A DNA stretch of 64,000 nucleotides, from NCBI GenBank assembly GCA_015143295.1, contig CM026564.1:12822416-12886415 (forward strand), read 5' to 3'. This DNA comes from Tetracentron sinense. Its lineage: Eukaryota; Streptophyta; Magnoliopsida; Trochodendrales; Trochodendraceae. Positions 11,061 to 24,147 of the stretch are shown piece by piece (position 1 is the stretch's first letter; every line of letters starts with the position of its first letter). The translations under genes and the position numbers were made by a program. The notes beneath the pieces were generated by a model. That model worked only from the letters and a program-made list of their open reading frames with translations. It did not search any database and was not told the DNA's origin.

Positions 11061-11215
11061 CTTCTCGCGAAGTTATGGGGTCCCGTTCGTGAAAAAAAAA
11101 AAACTGCGGTTTTGGTCAAATAGTCAAAGTGATGTATGATGACATCATCACAATGATGTCATCAATGACATCGTCGAGGACACCTCACCATGGTGACTCA
11201 CCCCTTTTCTACCAC

Positions 11216-11223
11216 TATATAAA
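11216..11223 (+). promoter_or_regulatory. LTR TATA box
   Basis: TATATAAA is followed by a GA-rich region (GAGAGAGG repeats 11290-11370), as expected of an LTR promoter and leader. Confidence 0.4.
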
Positions 11224-11715
11224 GGGTTCTTCCCACTTATTTTTTTCTCCCACGTCGAGAGAACTCTCCCATCACTTGTGCGTGGGATTCTAGAGAGAGG
11301 AGAGAGATTGGAGAGAGAGGAGAAAAGTAGAGAGAGAAAGGGAGAGCTTGAGAGAGAGAGAGTCTACCTTGGGTTTGTCGACGTTCCGAACGCAACCGCC
11401 CGTCCTTTTCGCCATCTGGAGCCTCGTTTTGCGCATAAGAGGTAAAAACACCTTCCCTCTCTATTTTTCCTTATAAATATGCTATTTTGTATGGAATGGT
11501 TTGGTTATGACTATGTGTTGATGAAAAACGGTCGGAGACCCGAATTGAAGAGGGGTGAATGGATTGGGATGTGTGAAGAGCAAGAGGTGCGTAGACCTCG
11601 GTTTCGGGCTGAATAGCTCAAAATTTTGGCTCACATACAATGATTTGTGACGATGTGTGGACGAAAAAGGGTCGGAGACCCGTTCTGATGTGTGACGAAT
11701 GAATGGGGAAGCGTG

Positions 11716-13937
11716 TGAAAGCATGTCTCTTTTTAATTTTAGAAAAACAATTCTTAGGGGCATACATCGAATCCCAAGATCTGACTACGATTCTAATTGA
11801 TTTTATTCAATGAAGGATAAAATAACAATCACATTTGCGACTTTGATATTGATAAGTCAAATTTACGTCATAGAACGATGCCTGCAAAACTTCGCAAGTG
11901 AAAAGTCTCATTCGCGATTCACATGAACCTTCTTTATCTTCTAAAACTTTTCTCAAATGGAAGTTAATGGCTCTTCTAATTCAAGCTCTATGAACTTTTG
12001 TTCTTTTCTTGAACGCAAGATCCTTTCTTCATTAACAAGATTAGTTCTGATTTTGTTCAAGATTTAGAATCAAGATGAAAGAATATGAGAGTATGACCTT
12101 GCAACTACCACAAGAGGGAGAGGGGGGGCATGAGCTATTGAAGAGGGAGAAGGAAAAAACGTTGGGGAGAGTTAATCCAAAGGGTGGACGTCCCACCCTT
12201 TATATAGATTGCTTACTTGCAATCCAAGACTCTTCTCCCTTATCCTAATCCAATTAGAATTCCCTCAAAAGATTCCTTAATGATAATTCCCAATTAATTA
12301 GGATTTATCTTAGAAAGAAACTAACCTTATCCATTAGTAACAAACTAATCTTATCCTTATCAATTAGGATAATTAATTAGTAACTAACTAATCTTATCCT
12401 TATCTATTAGGATAATTAATTAGTAACTAACTAATCTTATCTTAATAAAGAATCATTAGTAACAAACTAATGCAATCCCTATTAAATAGGGAATCCTTAA
12501 TTAGCAATCAAGTAATCTAATCCCTAACTATAAGGAGATAAGATCACCTAAATAAAGAGATAAGGTTCACCATGAAGTGGGCGTCCCACCCTAAGTAGGC
12601 CCTACTTCTACTCGTCCATTAAAGAGTTCCAAACTCTTTTGGTCATTGATTTGATCTTTATCAAAATCTCCTATGGGTCCTACCCATATGGTTAATCACA
12701 TCCTATGTGATTTCACTTATTAGAGCTTCACTATACCATATAGTGATATACTTAGAGAAATTAATTAATTTAATTAATAATTAAATTAAAAGCTTAAGAA
12801 GAACCTAGTGTGCGGGATCTAAAAGGATCTCCTATTTTCGGTTGTGAGACCAAGTGCTTAACCCTTTTGGTTAAAGCCTTGTTACTAGGAAACACTTTCC
12901 TATAACACCATTAGAATCATAAAATTTTATCTATGTCCTAGGATTTCCACTAATCACAATAATGTCCATTAACACAATGTGACTAACCCCTAGAAATTAG
13001 AGAATTACTTGCAGGTATTTCCATTACAAGATTTGTTTACAGATGCGTTCATCCACTTCTAATATTGTTATAAGCTTACGGGACAATATCTTATACTGTC
13101 TGTAATCCCTAGCTTATAATGAGAACGATTTCTCTTTGATACTTTTAGTTAAACTTGGACTTTCCTAACTATTTTAGAAATTCTTTAAAAGAAATAAAAA
13201 TAATAATTATATTCCTTTTATATATAAAATAAACTTCTCGATAAAACTATTTCATCGATAAATATCAATGCTGGTTTTCCAAGTCCTGTTTGACAAGTAT
13301 CAACTCAATATAAATTACTCTAGAAGAGCAGTGGAATCATTGTGGAGTGTACACACACTTTTTCTAGTATAGCGTACATAACCTAACGAGCCCGTATTCA
13401 GTCCGGTGTGTTGGACATTGACGATTGGTTACATCAAAGCTATATAGGCAAATACTAGAGAAGATGCGACCTCTCAGGTGAAGGACAATCTGTCAAATGG
13501 ATTATCCTAAACATATAGACAGTATATTTCTAAGGGTATCCACTGAGCGATCCAGTTGCAATATAAGTACTTCTTACTTATATCCACATCTTAGTCAAGA
13601 GACCCTTCTCTCAGTAATTGAGATTCATCACTCTATCATATGAAACTAATAATGTATAAATTAGTAAGAATACATTGTCCAGATGTATCCTAAATAACTT
13701 AGAACAACTCTAGGCCTACAAGGAATCGGAAAAACATATTTCCTTAGCAATTAGTTAAAAACTAATTGGATGGTTTTCTTACAATGTTACCTAAGGGATA
13801 AAGTAGTCTCATCTAATGAGATACTTTTAATATGTTACCAAATGTAAAAGACAATGTGTGAATGTAAAATATGCTTTTATTGATCAAGTAAACTAATACA
13901 ATTCCGGAATGACTTTCGTGGGCATATATGTCTAACA
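11716..13937 (-). repeat. Copia A 3' LTR
   Basis: Read on the minus strand it starts TGTTAGACATATATGCCCAC at 13937 and ends CTTTCA at 11716 (2,222 bp). A TATA box lies at 12199-12206 on the minus strand. The polypurine tract (AAGTGGGAGA) lies just upstream of its start, at 13938-13950. It pairs in inverted orientation with the LTR at 24148-26389. The flanking bases GCGTG are not repeated beyond the other LTR (ATGTT), so no target duplication encloses the pair. Confidence 0.8.
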
Positions 13938-13979
13938 ATCTCCCACTTGCACTCAAAGCCAATCTCCTATGTATCAAAT

Positions 13980-16900
13980 ACCCATCATCTCTAGATGTTT
14001 CTTTTAACACCTTTTGAGGAAGAGCTTTAGTAAACGGGTCTGCCACGTTATCCGCTGACGCAATCTTCGATAATTCGATGTCTCCTCTCTTGGCAATATC
14101 TCGAATCAGATGAAATCTCTTTTCAATGTGCTTAGTCTTTTGAAGTGCTCCAGGCTCTATGGCTTGAGCTATTGCACCACTATTATCACAATAAAGTGTG
14201 ATAGGAGATTTAATCGAGGAAACAACACCAAATTCAAGAATGAACTTCTTTATTCACACTACTTCCTTCGCAGCATCACATGCAGCAATGTACTCTGCTT
14301 CAGTTGTTGAGTTAGCAGTTGTTGTTTGCTTGCAACTCCTCCAACTAAAAACTCATTTCCCAAAAGTAAAGACAAATCCTGAGGTGGATCTTCTATCATC
14401 TATTCTGCCTAAAAATCTGAATCTGTGTACCCTACAACAATCAGATCTTCTCCACTGTAAACCAAACAGTGATGCATAGTCCTCCTTAAATACTTGAAAA
14501 CATGCTTAATTGCTATCCAATGCTCAAATTGATATCTACTCATGATACTCACTGCGTGATAAATATCAGGTCTTGTGCACAACATAGCATACATGAGACT
14601 TCCCACTGCTGATGCATATGGGCAATGACTCTTCTGCTTTCTTTCGTCATTAGTCTTTGGAGATTTTGATTTGGAGAGACTAATTCCATGCCTAAAGGGT
14701 AATATCAATTTCTTAGAATTTTCCGTTCTATATTTGCGCAAGATCTTGTCAATATAAGATTTGGGACAATCTCAACATCATTTTCTTTCGATCTCTAAAC
14801 AATTTAAGACCAAGAATATGACAGGCTTCACCAAGGTCTTTCATAGTAAAGTTACAGAACAACCAGATTTTAACAGTTGATAACATTCCTACATAATTCC
14901 CAATGAGTAGAATATCATCTACATAAAGAATTAGGAAAGTTATTGCACTCCCACTAACCTTCTTGTACACACATGCCTCATTCATATTTTTGTGAAAACT
15001 AAACGATTTGATTGATTCATTAAAACGGATGTTCCAACTCCCAGAAGCTTGCTTAAAACCATAAGTGGATTTTATCAATATGCATACTTTATTATTTTGG
15101 CTATAGAATTCAAAATCTTCGGGTTGGTCTATATAAATATCCTCTTGAATGTTTCCATTCAAGAAAGCGGTTTTGACACCCATCTACCAAATTTCATAAT
15201 CATAGTAAGCAGCAATGGATAATAGAATTTTGATGGACTTAAGCATTGCTACTGGTGAAAAGATTTCCTCATAGTCGATACCAGCTCTTTGACTATAACC
15301 TTTCGCCACAAGCCTTGCTTTAAATTCCATCGGATTCACGTTTCCTCTTGTAGATCCATTTGCACCCAATGGGTCTTATTCCCTCAGGCTTTTCAACCAA
15401 CACCATTTGAGTACATGGAGTCCATTTCAGATTTCATGGCCTTATGCCAGTTATCAGAATCAATATCATATATTACCTCTTGATAAGTATAAGGATCATC
15501 ATCTAAGGAATTTGATTCCATAGAATATACCTCATGCTGATAAGACAATCTATCTGAAGGTCGACTAATCCTTATACTTCTCCTAGGCTATTGTGTACTT
15601 AATGGTTCAGTTAAGATAAGTTTAATCATGGTCATTTTATTCTGATTTTGCTCCTCAAGATCTATTCTAAATTCACTTTCTCTATTGAGGAATAAATCCT
15701 CTTCTAGAAAAATGGCATTCCTGTTTACAAACACTTTTTGTTCGCTAGAATTATAGAATAATATCCATGCCTTTCTTTTGGGTATCCTATAAATAGGCAC
15801 TTCTTAGTCTTACTTTCCAACTTGTCAAAGTTCTGCTTTCGCACATGAACTAGACAACCCCATATCCTGACATGCTTAAGACTAGGCTTTCGCCCTATCC
15901 ATAACTCAATTAGAGTTTTAGAAACAGACTTAGAAGGTACCCTATTCAATAGATAGATAGCAGTGTCTAATGCATATCCCCAAAAAGAAATTGAAAAATC
16001 AGTATTATTCATCATTGAACGAACCATATCTTATAGGGTTCAATTTATTCTTTCTGAAACACCATTAAGCTGAGGTGTTCCTGAGGGAGTCCATTGGGAT
16101 AAAATTCCATTATCTCTAAGATAATCCATGAACTCATTCGAGAGGTACTCTGCTCGGTCGGATCTTAAGAGTTTTAATACTTTTACCTGATTGCTTTTCT
16201 ACTTTATTTCAGAATTCTTTGAATTTTTCAAACGATTCCGACTTGTGTTTCATTAGATATATATATATAACCATATCTAGAATAAGCATTTGTGAATGTT
16301 ATGAAGTACATAAAGCCATCTCTAGCTGAATGATTCATGGGTCCACATACATCAGTGTGAATTAATTCCAATATACTAGTGGCTATCTTTGTTTTGCTTG
16401 TAAATGGCCTTTTGGTCATTTTATATTTCAAACAAGGTTCACAAGTTGGATAAGGTTCAACATATAAATGGTTTAAATGAACATCCTTTACCAATCTGTT
16501 GATTCTATCCAAATTGATATGGTCTAATCTGAGATGCCATAAGTATGATGGATTCACAGACTCTCTAACTCTTTTCTGAGGCTTCACACTTATATACTTA
16601 TTATCCTCAATGTTATTAACAGAATTGCATATAAGATCAAGATAATAAAGACCATTAAACAATGTGTCAGAAACAATAAATCTATTATTGTACTTGATCA
16701 CTACACTAGTATCAAAATGCACTGAATAACCAAATAGAAATTAAACTAGAAACAAAAATCAAATTTCTGCGTATGTCTGGCACATATAAACAGTCTTTCA
16801 AAACTAAAATCCTATCTAAAACAAATTCTAAAACATAAGTCCCGATGGCGATCGCAGCAACACTTGCTTCCGTTCCCATCCTTATATTGAATTCTCATCA

Positions 16901-17869
16901 CTGAGCTTTCTGCTCTCTTGAAACCCCTGTAGCATATTACAAATATGTGAGGTAGATCCAGTATCTACACACCAAGAGTTAGAGGAACCAACAATGAAGT
17001 TGGATTCAATGATAAAAGATTCGAACATACCTTCCAAAGGTTTGTCCTTGAGGGATGCTAAGTAAACTCGACATTGCCTCTTCCAGTGACCTAGTTTCTT
17101 GCAATAGAAGCAGACATTCTGATTCTTATCCTTGTCCATCTTCTCAGAAGATGCTTTCTTGTTCTTTCCTTTCTTGCCTTGGAGGAAATTAGAGAAATTG
17201 AGCTTCTTCTTTTTTTTGCCTTTGCCTTTAGGCTTAGGCCTCGAATGTCCAACTCCCCCTCCCATATATGTAAAGAGCTTAGTACGCTTTATAAGGTCTT
17301 CAACTCCTTGCAACATGTTTAGGAGCTTTGGCAGAGTAGTCTCCAACTTGTTCATGTTGAAATTCAACACAAACGCAGAAAAGGATTCCGGGAGAGAGTT
17401 TAGGATCGCATCTATTTAACTTGATCAAGATTTACACCAAGAGTCAAGAGTTCATTAATGAACCCCATCATCTTGATGACATGCTCCGGACTGGGTTTCT
17501 ATCAGACATCCTGGTTCCCATTAGTCCTTTCATAGCCAACTGCCTAGCAGTCCTATTCTGTTTCCTAAACATCTCCTTGAGATTTGTCATTATGTCCTTA
17601 GCAGTAGTGAAACCCTCGTGCTGCTGTTGAAGGACATTTGACATACATGCAAGAATGTAGCATTTGGCCAAACTATTTGACTCATGTCACTTTGAGGCTT
17701 TCTCAACATTCTTTGGGGTCTGAATTGCCTCATCAAACTCTGGATAATCAGAAGTAAGAACATTAGTTATCTTCTGAGATATTAGCACAATGTCAAGGTT
17801 TCTTTTCGAGTTCACAAAATTAGGATCAGTCAAACGATTCTCATCTAAAATCTTGGAAATGAGATTTAT
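13980..17869 (-). pseudogene. Copia A gag-pol polyprotein, decayed
   Basis: Minus-strand Ty1/Copia polyprotein in the usual order. Gag comes first; its expected start codon near 17869 reads ATA instead of ATG, and blocks follow such as KILDENRLTDPNFV and HEGFTTAKDIMTNLKEMF. A CCHC knuckle CFYCKKLGHWKRQC lies near 17090. Protease is CVDTGSTSHICN near 16950. Pre-integrase and integrase are LWHLRLDHINLDR and ELIHTDVCGPMN (16300-16560). Reverse transcriptase contains FLNGNIQEDIYIDQPEDFEF and YVDDILLIGN (14900-15180). RNase H ends in ADPFTKALPQ near 14030. At least six stops or frameshifts separate these blocks, so it is dead. It is very similar to Copia B, which is inverted relative to it. Confidence 0.82.
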
Positions 17870-19613
17870 GGTTATCTATACAATAAAGCATAAATAATTA
17901 TATTATAATTCACATATATATTCATCGGATTTTGAGATTTTAAATTTGCGATGATCCTCTCATCTTTCTTCAAATTTCATAATTCCCTTCATTATATGAA
18001 ATTAGGAAATAAACATTTTATTTCAGATGAGTATTGGAATCCTCATAATACATATGTAATATTCCATTTTAGGATAATACTACACATGTACTACAAGGTG
18101 GATAGTAACTATCCATCAAATTGAACATCTCATGCATAACTCCTTATGTAACTCAGTGACTTCCAATTTTCTTGCGACTTCCAAGGACAACATGATTGGC
18201 ACAGTTTCAGCCGCCATGTTTCCTTGTTTAAGTGAAACCACCAATTTTTCTGGTTCGTCATATGATCATGTAAGGTTGTGCCGCAATTTCAGTTGACACT
18301 CCTTATCAGGCCATATACAAACTTATCTACAACAGAAATAAGGCTCTAGGAGTTTAATTCAGACTGAATCATGTCAGTACCTTTTGGCAAGACAAGACTC
18401 AGGCTAATTAATTCCTAGTTTTATTGATAAAGGAAGGTCATAGGATTAATAATCTCATTTAGTATCACTTAATATTTTTCTTGAAGGGAATAAAATAAAC
18501 ATGCATAATCATCATATAAATTATGAAAATTTTCGATAATAGAATTATCAAGGAGTGATTAACTCCCACTAGCCCTCACAGGGGGTTTTGATCACTAGGG
18601 TTTTCACCTTATGGTCAAAACCTACTCATCCCTGTAACCTTAGGGTATTTGGATGTCAGTTTAATGATCCATCTTATTTACCAATCTTTAACAGCGTTTA
18701 ATGTCTTTTCAGACATGATTATCCAATAATCTTGTAAGCAAATGTTTTACGTAAAAATCTCCACATGGGTCACAAACTCCACGTCCAAAAGAGTACTATT
18801 AATGTGTTATGTCTAAATATAAACAATTTACAACTAAACATAACTCATTAATAGGGGTATAATTCAATTACCCTAAATTATCATAAAAAGCGATAATCAT
18901 AATTATCTAAGCTTCCGGGCTTAAAAGAAATATTATTAATCATCACATTAACAATAATATTATAATTATAACAATATTATAATCTCACAATAAGTTTACA
19001 AAAATCATACGACCTTATTTAATTACAACAAGGGAATTAAATAAAGCTCTACAACTATTGAAGATCTTCTATCTCGCAATGGTTTTCCTGGAAACTCCTT
19101 CGGTTGATTTTTTTCACCATAAATCAGCAATCCTATTCTAAAATAAGAAAAAGGGGGAGGCGGAGGGAAAGAGAAGGAGATATGATTTGTGGAACCCATC
19201 CAGCACATACAATAATAATTATTTTATTTTATGCTAGTCTGGGGCTCTCGAGAATAAATTAAACAATTTAATTTACTATGCTAAAAAGGATCTCTAAATC
19301 CTCAAAAGGCTTTAACCAAATTTATATCTCTATATACTTATCCCTATTAAATTTCGAGAGGTTTTGAAATCATCCATAACCTAATTTGTCTCACTAATTA
19401 TAAGGGATTGATCAGAATCAATTATATCCATCCTAAATTCAAAATAGAGGGGGACCCTTAACCCTAGGTATTTAATGATTATCTAATCATCAAGTTATGA
19501 TTATTAAATCATCAAGAATCAAAAGATTCAATCCCATAGGGTGACCGAAATTCATAGGGGGTTTATCTTGATATAAATAATGATTAAGAACAATAAAATC
19601 AAAGAGAAGCATA
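17870..19613 (-). other. Copia A long 5' untranslated leader
   Basis: About 1.7 kb between primer site and gag with no coding potential. Its half nearest gag (to about 18353) is matched in inverted orientation by Copia B from 19719. The remainder has no partner because B is truncated there. Small open frames in it show no protein signature. Confidence 0.6.
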
Positions 19614-19631
19614 GCCAGGGCTTTGATACCA
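19614..19631 (-). other. Primer binding site of Copia A
   Basis: The minus strand reads TGGTATCAAAGCCCTGGC, complementary to the initiator tRNA-Met 3' end as in most plant LTR elements. An LTR end should follow at once, but the sequence instead passes into a MITE-like fragment, showing that the 5' LTR has been lost. Confidence 0.75.
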
Positions 19632-19632
19632 C

Positions 19633-19718
19633 CAAGGTTTAAAAAAAGGCTTTCGGACACTATAACGGACATAGCCGAAACCTTTACATAACGCCATTAC
19701 ATAACGGTTTCGGCCTTT
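19633..19718. mobile_element. MITE fragment captured between Copia A and B
   Basis: CAAGGTTTAAAAAAAGG and the following TTTCGGACAC..TAACGGACA..GCCGAAACCTTTAC match the left 90 bp of the complete element at 40322-40923. The right end is missing and the DNA passes straight into Copia B leader. Short shared bases at each edge (CCAA and ACTCC) suggest end joining. Confidence 0.6.
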
Positions 19719-20199
19719 ACTCCTAGAGCCTTATTTTTAGTGTAGTTAAGTTTGTATATGGCCTGATAAGGAGTGTCAACTGAAATGGGGGCACAGTCTT
19801 ACTTGATCATATAACGAACCAGAATAATAAGTTTCACTTAAACAAGGAAACATGACGGCTGAAACAATGACAGTCATGTTGTCCTTGGAGGTCGTAAGAA
19901 AATTTGGAATCACTGATTTACATAAGGAGTTATGCATGAGATGTTCAGTTTGATAGATAGTTATTATCCACCTTGTAGTACATGTGTAGTACTATCCTAA
20001 AATGGAAGATTACATGTGTATTATAAGGATCCCAATACTCATTTGAAATAAAATATTTATTTCCTAATTTCATATAATGAAGGGAATTATGAAATTTGAA
20101 GAAAGAGGAGAGGATCATCGCAGATTTAAAATCCCAAAATCCGATGAATATATGTGTGAATTATAATGTAATTATTTATGCTTTATTGTGTAGATAGCC
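19719..20199 (+). other. Copia B 5' leader, truncated
   Basis: It matches the Copia A leader in inverted orientation from ACTCCTAGAGCC onward (A side ends at about 18353). No primer site and no 5' LTR precede it. Confidence 0.65.
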
Positions 20200-23100
20200 A
20201 TGAATCCCCTTTTCAAGATTCTAGATGAGAATCGTTTGACTGATCCTAATTTTGTGGACTGGAAAAGAAACCATGACATTGTGTTAATCTCTCAGAAGAT
20301 AGCTTATGTTCTTACTTCTGATTATCCGGAGTTTGATGAAGCAATTCAAACCCAGAGTAGGTTAAGAAAGCCTTAAAGTGGCATGAGTGAAATAGTTTGG
20401 CCCAATGCTACATTCTTGCATCTATGTCGAATGTCCTTCAACAGCAGCACGAGGGTTTCACTACTGCTAAGGACATAATGACAAATCTCAGGGAGATGTT
20501 TGGGGAATAGAATAGGACTACTAGGCAGTTGGTTATAAAAGGACTACTTGGAACCAGAATGTCTGATGGAAGCCCAGTTCGGGAGCATGTCATCAAGAAG
20601 ATGAGGTTCATTAATGAACTCTTAACTCTTTGTGCAAATCTTGATCAACAGAGTCAAACGGATGCAATCCTAAACTCTCTCCTGGAATCCTTTTCTACGT
20701 TTGTGTTGAATTTTAACATGAACAAGTTGGAGACTGCTCTACCAGAGCTCCTAAACATGTTGCAAGAAGCTGAAGACCGTATGAAGCGTACTAAGCTCTT
20801 TGCATATGTGGCAAAGGGAGTTGGACCTTCGAGGCTTAAGCCTAAGGGAAAAAGCAAGAAAAAGAAGAAGTCCAATTTCTCCAAGTTTCTCAAAGGAAAG
20901 AATAAGAAAGCATCTTCTGAGAAGAAGGACAAGGATAAGAAACAGAATGTCTGCTTCTATTACAAGAAACCAGGTCACTTGAAGAGGCAATGTCGAGTTA
21001 CTTAGCATCCCTCAAGGACAAACCTTTGGAAGGTATGTTCGAATCTTTTATCATTGAATTCAACTTCATTGTTGGTTCCTTTAACTCTTGATGTGTAGAT
21101 ACTGGATCTACCTCACATATTTGTAATATGTTGCAGGGTTTTAGAAGAGCTGAAAGCTCAGTGATGGGGAAGTCAATATAAGGATGGGAATGGAAGCAAG
21201 TGTCGCTGCGATCGCCATCGGGACTTATGCTTTAGAATTTGCTTTTAATATGATCTTAGTTTTGGAAGACTGTTTATATGTGCTAGACATGCACAGAAAT
21301 TTGATTTTTGTTTATAGTTTAATCTCTATTGGTTATTCGGTGCATTTTGATACTAGTGTATTTATCAAGTACAATAATAGTTTTATTATTTCTGGCACAT
21401 TCTTTAATGGTCTTTATTATCTTGATCCTATATGCAATTCTATTAATAATATTGAGGATAATAAGTCTACAATTGTGAAGCCTTAGAAAAGACGTAGGGA
21501 TTCTGTGAATCCAACATACTTATGGCATCTCAGAATAGGTCATATCAATTTGGATAGGGTCATCAGATTGGTAAAGGATGGTCCTTTAAACCATTTATAT
21601 GTTGAACCTTATCTAACTTGTGAACCTTGTTTGAAAGGTAAAATGACCAAAAGGCCATTTACAGGCAAACCAAAGAGAGCCACTAGTATATTGGAGTTAA
21701 TTCACACTGATGTATGTGGACTTATGAATCATTCGTCTAGAGGTGGCTTTATCTACTTCATAACATTCACAGATGATTATTCTAGATATGGTTATATATA
21801 TCTAATGAAACACAAGTTGGAATCATTTGAAAAGTTCAAAGAATTCCGAAATAAAGTTGAAAAGCAATCAGGTAAAAATATTAAAACTCTCAGATTTGAT
21901 CGAGGAGGAGAGTACCTCTCGAATGAGTTCATGGATTATCTGAGAGATAATAGAATTTTATCCCAATGGACTCCCCCAGGAACATTGCAGCTTAATGGTG
22001 TTTCAGAAAGAAGGAATTGAACCTTATTGGATATGGTTCGTTCAATGATGAATAATACTGATTTGCCAATTTCTTTTTGGGGATATGCATTAGAGACTGC
22101 TATCTATCTATTGAATAGGGTACCTTCTAAATCTATTTCCAAAACTCCATTTGAGCTATGGATAGGGCGAAAGTCTAGTCTAAAGCATGTCAGGATATGG
22201 GGTTGTCCAGTTCTTGTGCAAAAGCAGAACTTTGACAAGTTGGAAAGTAGGACTGAAAAGTGCCTATTTATAGGATACCCAAAAAAAATGCATGGATACT
22301 ATTTCTATAATCCTAGCGAACAAAAGGTGTTTGTAAACAGGAATGCCATTTTTCTAGAAGAGGATTTATTCCTCACTAGAGAAAGTGGATTTAGAATAAA
22401 TCTTGAGGAGCAAAATAGAATAAAATGACCATGGTTAAACCTATCTTAACTGAACCTTTAAATACACAACAGCCTAGGAGAAGTACAAGGATTAGTCGAC
22501 CTCCAGATAGATTGTCTTATCAGCATTAGGTATATTTTATAGAATCAGGTCCCTAGATGATGATCCTTGTACTTATCAAAAGGTAATATGTGATATTGAT
22601 TCTGATAATTGGCATAAGGCCATGGAATCTGAAATGGACTCCATGTACTTGAATGGTGTCTGGATCTTGGTTGAAAAGCCTGAGGGAATAAGACCCATTG
22701 GGTGCAAATGGATTTACAAGAGGAAACGTGGATCCGATAAAAAGGTAGAGACCTTTAATGCAAGACTTGTGGCGAAAGGTTATAGTCAAAGAGCTGGTAT
22801 CGACTATGAGGAAACCTTTTCACCAGTAGCAATGCTTAACTCTATCAGAATTTTGTTATCAATTGTTGCTTATTATGATTATGGAATTTGGCAGATGGAT
22901 CTCAAAACCGCTTTCTTGAATGGAAACATTCAAAAGGATATTTATATGGATCAGTCCGAAGGTTTTGAACTCCATAGCCAAAATAATAAAGTATGCAAAT
23001 TGAAAAAATCCATTTATGGTCTTGAGCAAGCTTCTCGGAGTTAGAACATCAGTTTTGATGAATCAATCAAATCGTTTGGTTTTCACCAAAACATGGATGA

Positions 23101-24094
23101 TGCATGTGTATACAAGAAGGTCAATGAGAGTGCAATAACTTTCTTAATTCTTTATGTGGATGATATTATACTTATTAGGAATGATGTAGGAATGTTATCA
23201 ACTGTTAAAATCTGGTTGTCATGTAATTTTGCTATTAAAGACCTTGGTGAAGCCTTCTATATTCTTGGTCTTAAATTGTTTAGAGATCGAAAGAAAAGGA
23301 TGCTGGGATTGTCCCAAGTCAATTATATTAACAAGATCTTACGCAAATATAGCATGAAAAATTCTAAGAAAGGGATATTACCTTTTAGGCATGGAATTAA
23401 TCTTTCCAAATCAAAGTCTCCAAAGACTGATGATGAAAGAAAGCAGATGAGCCATTACCCATATGTATCAGCAGTGGGAAGTCTCATGTATGCTATGTTA
23501 TGCACAAGACCTGATATTTGTCACACAATGATTATTGTGAGTAGATATCAATCAAATTTGGATCCTGAGCATTGGACAACAGTTAAGCACATTTTGAAGT
23601 ATTTGAGCAGGACTATGCATCACTGTTTGATTTACAGTGGAGAAGATCTGACTATTGTAGGGTACACAAATTCAAATTTTCAAGCAGAATAAATGATAGA
23701 AGGTCCATCTCAGGATTTGTCTTTACTTTTGGGAAATGAGCTTTTAGTTGAAAAAGTTGCAAGCAAACAACAGCTGCTGACTCAACAACTGAAGTAGAGT
23801 ACATTGCTGCATGTGATGCTGCAAAGGAAGTAGTGTGGATAAAGTTCATTCTTGAACTTGGTGTTGTTTCCTCGATTGAATCTCCTGTCACACTATTGTG
23901 ATAATAATGGTGCAATAGCTCAAGCCATAGAGCCTAAAGTACATCAAAAGACAAATTTCATTGAAAGGAGATTCCATCTGATTCGAGACATTGTCAAGAG
24001 AGGAGACATCGAGTTATCCAAGATTGCGTCAGCGGATAACGTGGCAGACCTGTTTGCTAAAGCTCTCCATAGAAGGTGTTTGAAAAACATCTAG
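20200..24094 (+). pseudogene. Copia B gag-pol polyprotein, decayed
   Basis: Plus-strand Ty1/Copia polyprotein starting at ATG 20200 (MNPLFKILDENRLTDPNFVD). Gag runs to the zinc knuckle near 20960, where the second Cys is Tyr (CFYYKKPGHLKRQC), so the knuckle is damaged as well as the frame. Protease CVDTGSTSHIC is near 21100. Integrase has LWHLRIGHINLDR, HTDVCG, the second Asp in RFDRGGEYLSNEF and a following Glu region near 22010. Reverse transcriptase has KTAFLNGNIQKDIYMDQ and YVDDIILI (22900-23180). RNase H has TTEVEYIAACDAAKE and ends KALHRRCLKNI at the stop by 24094. Stops at about 20374, 21003, 22018 and 23042 and frameshifts inactivate it. Confidence 0.85.
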
Positions 24095-24130
24095 AGACGA
24101 TGGGTATTAGATACATAGGAGATTAGCTTT

Positions 24131-24147
24131 GAGTGCAAGTGGGAGAT
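24131..24147 (+). other. Polypurine tract of Copia B
   Basis: GAGTGCAAGTGGGAGAT lies directly before the LTR start TGTTAGAC. The same tract is present at the mirror position in Copia A. Confidence 0.65.

Larger units (their letters stand above)
10255..11715 (+). repeat. LTR 5' part with internal 176-bp repeats
   Basis: It starts TGTAACAACCTGGATTTT, a common start for plant Gypsy LTRs, and contains a TATA box (TATATAAA near 11216). Upstream of the TATA box lies a degenerate tandem repeat of about 176 bp with landmarks near 10627, 10803 and 10979 (ATATTTT..C..CGAAA followed by a TACGTGTC or CACGTGTC core). Downstream are GA-rich leader sequence and a ~144-bp duplication (GGTCGGAGACCCG at about 11530 and 11671). 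It is cut off at 11716 by the Copia LTR. No 3' end or target duplication is visible. Confidence 0.5.
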
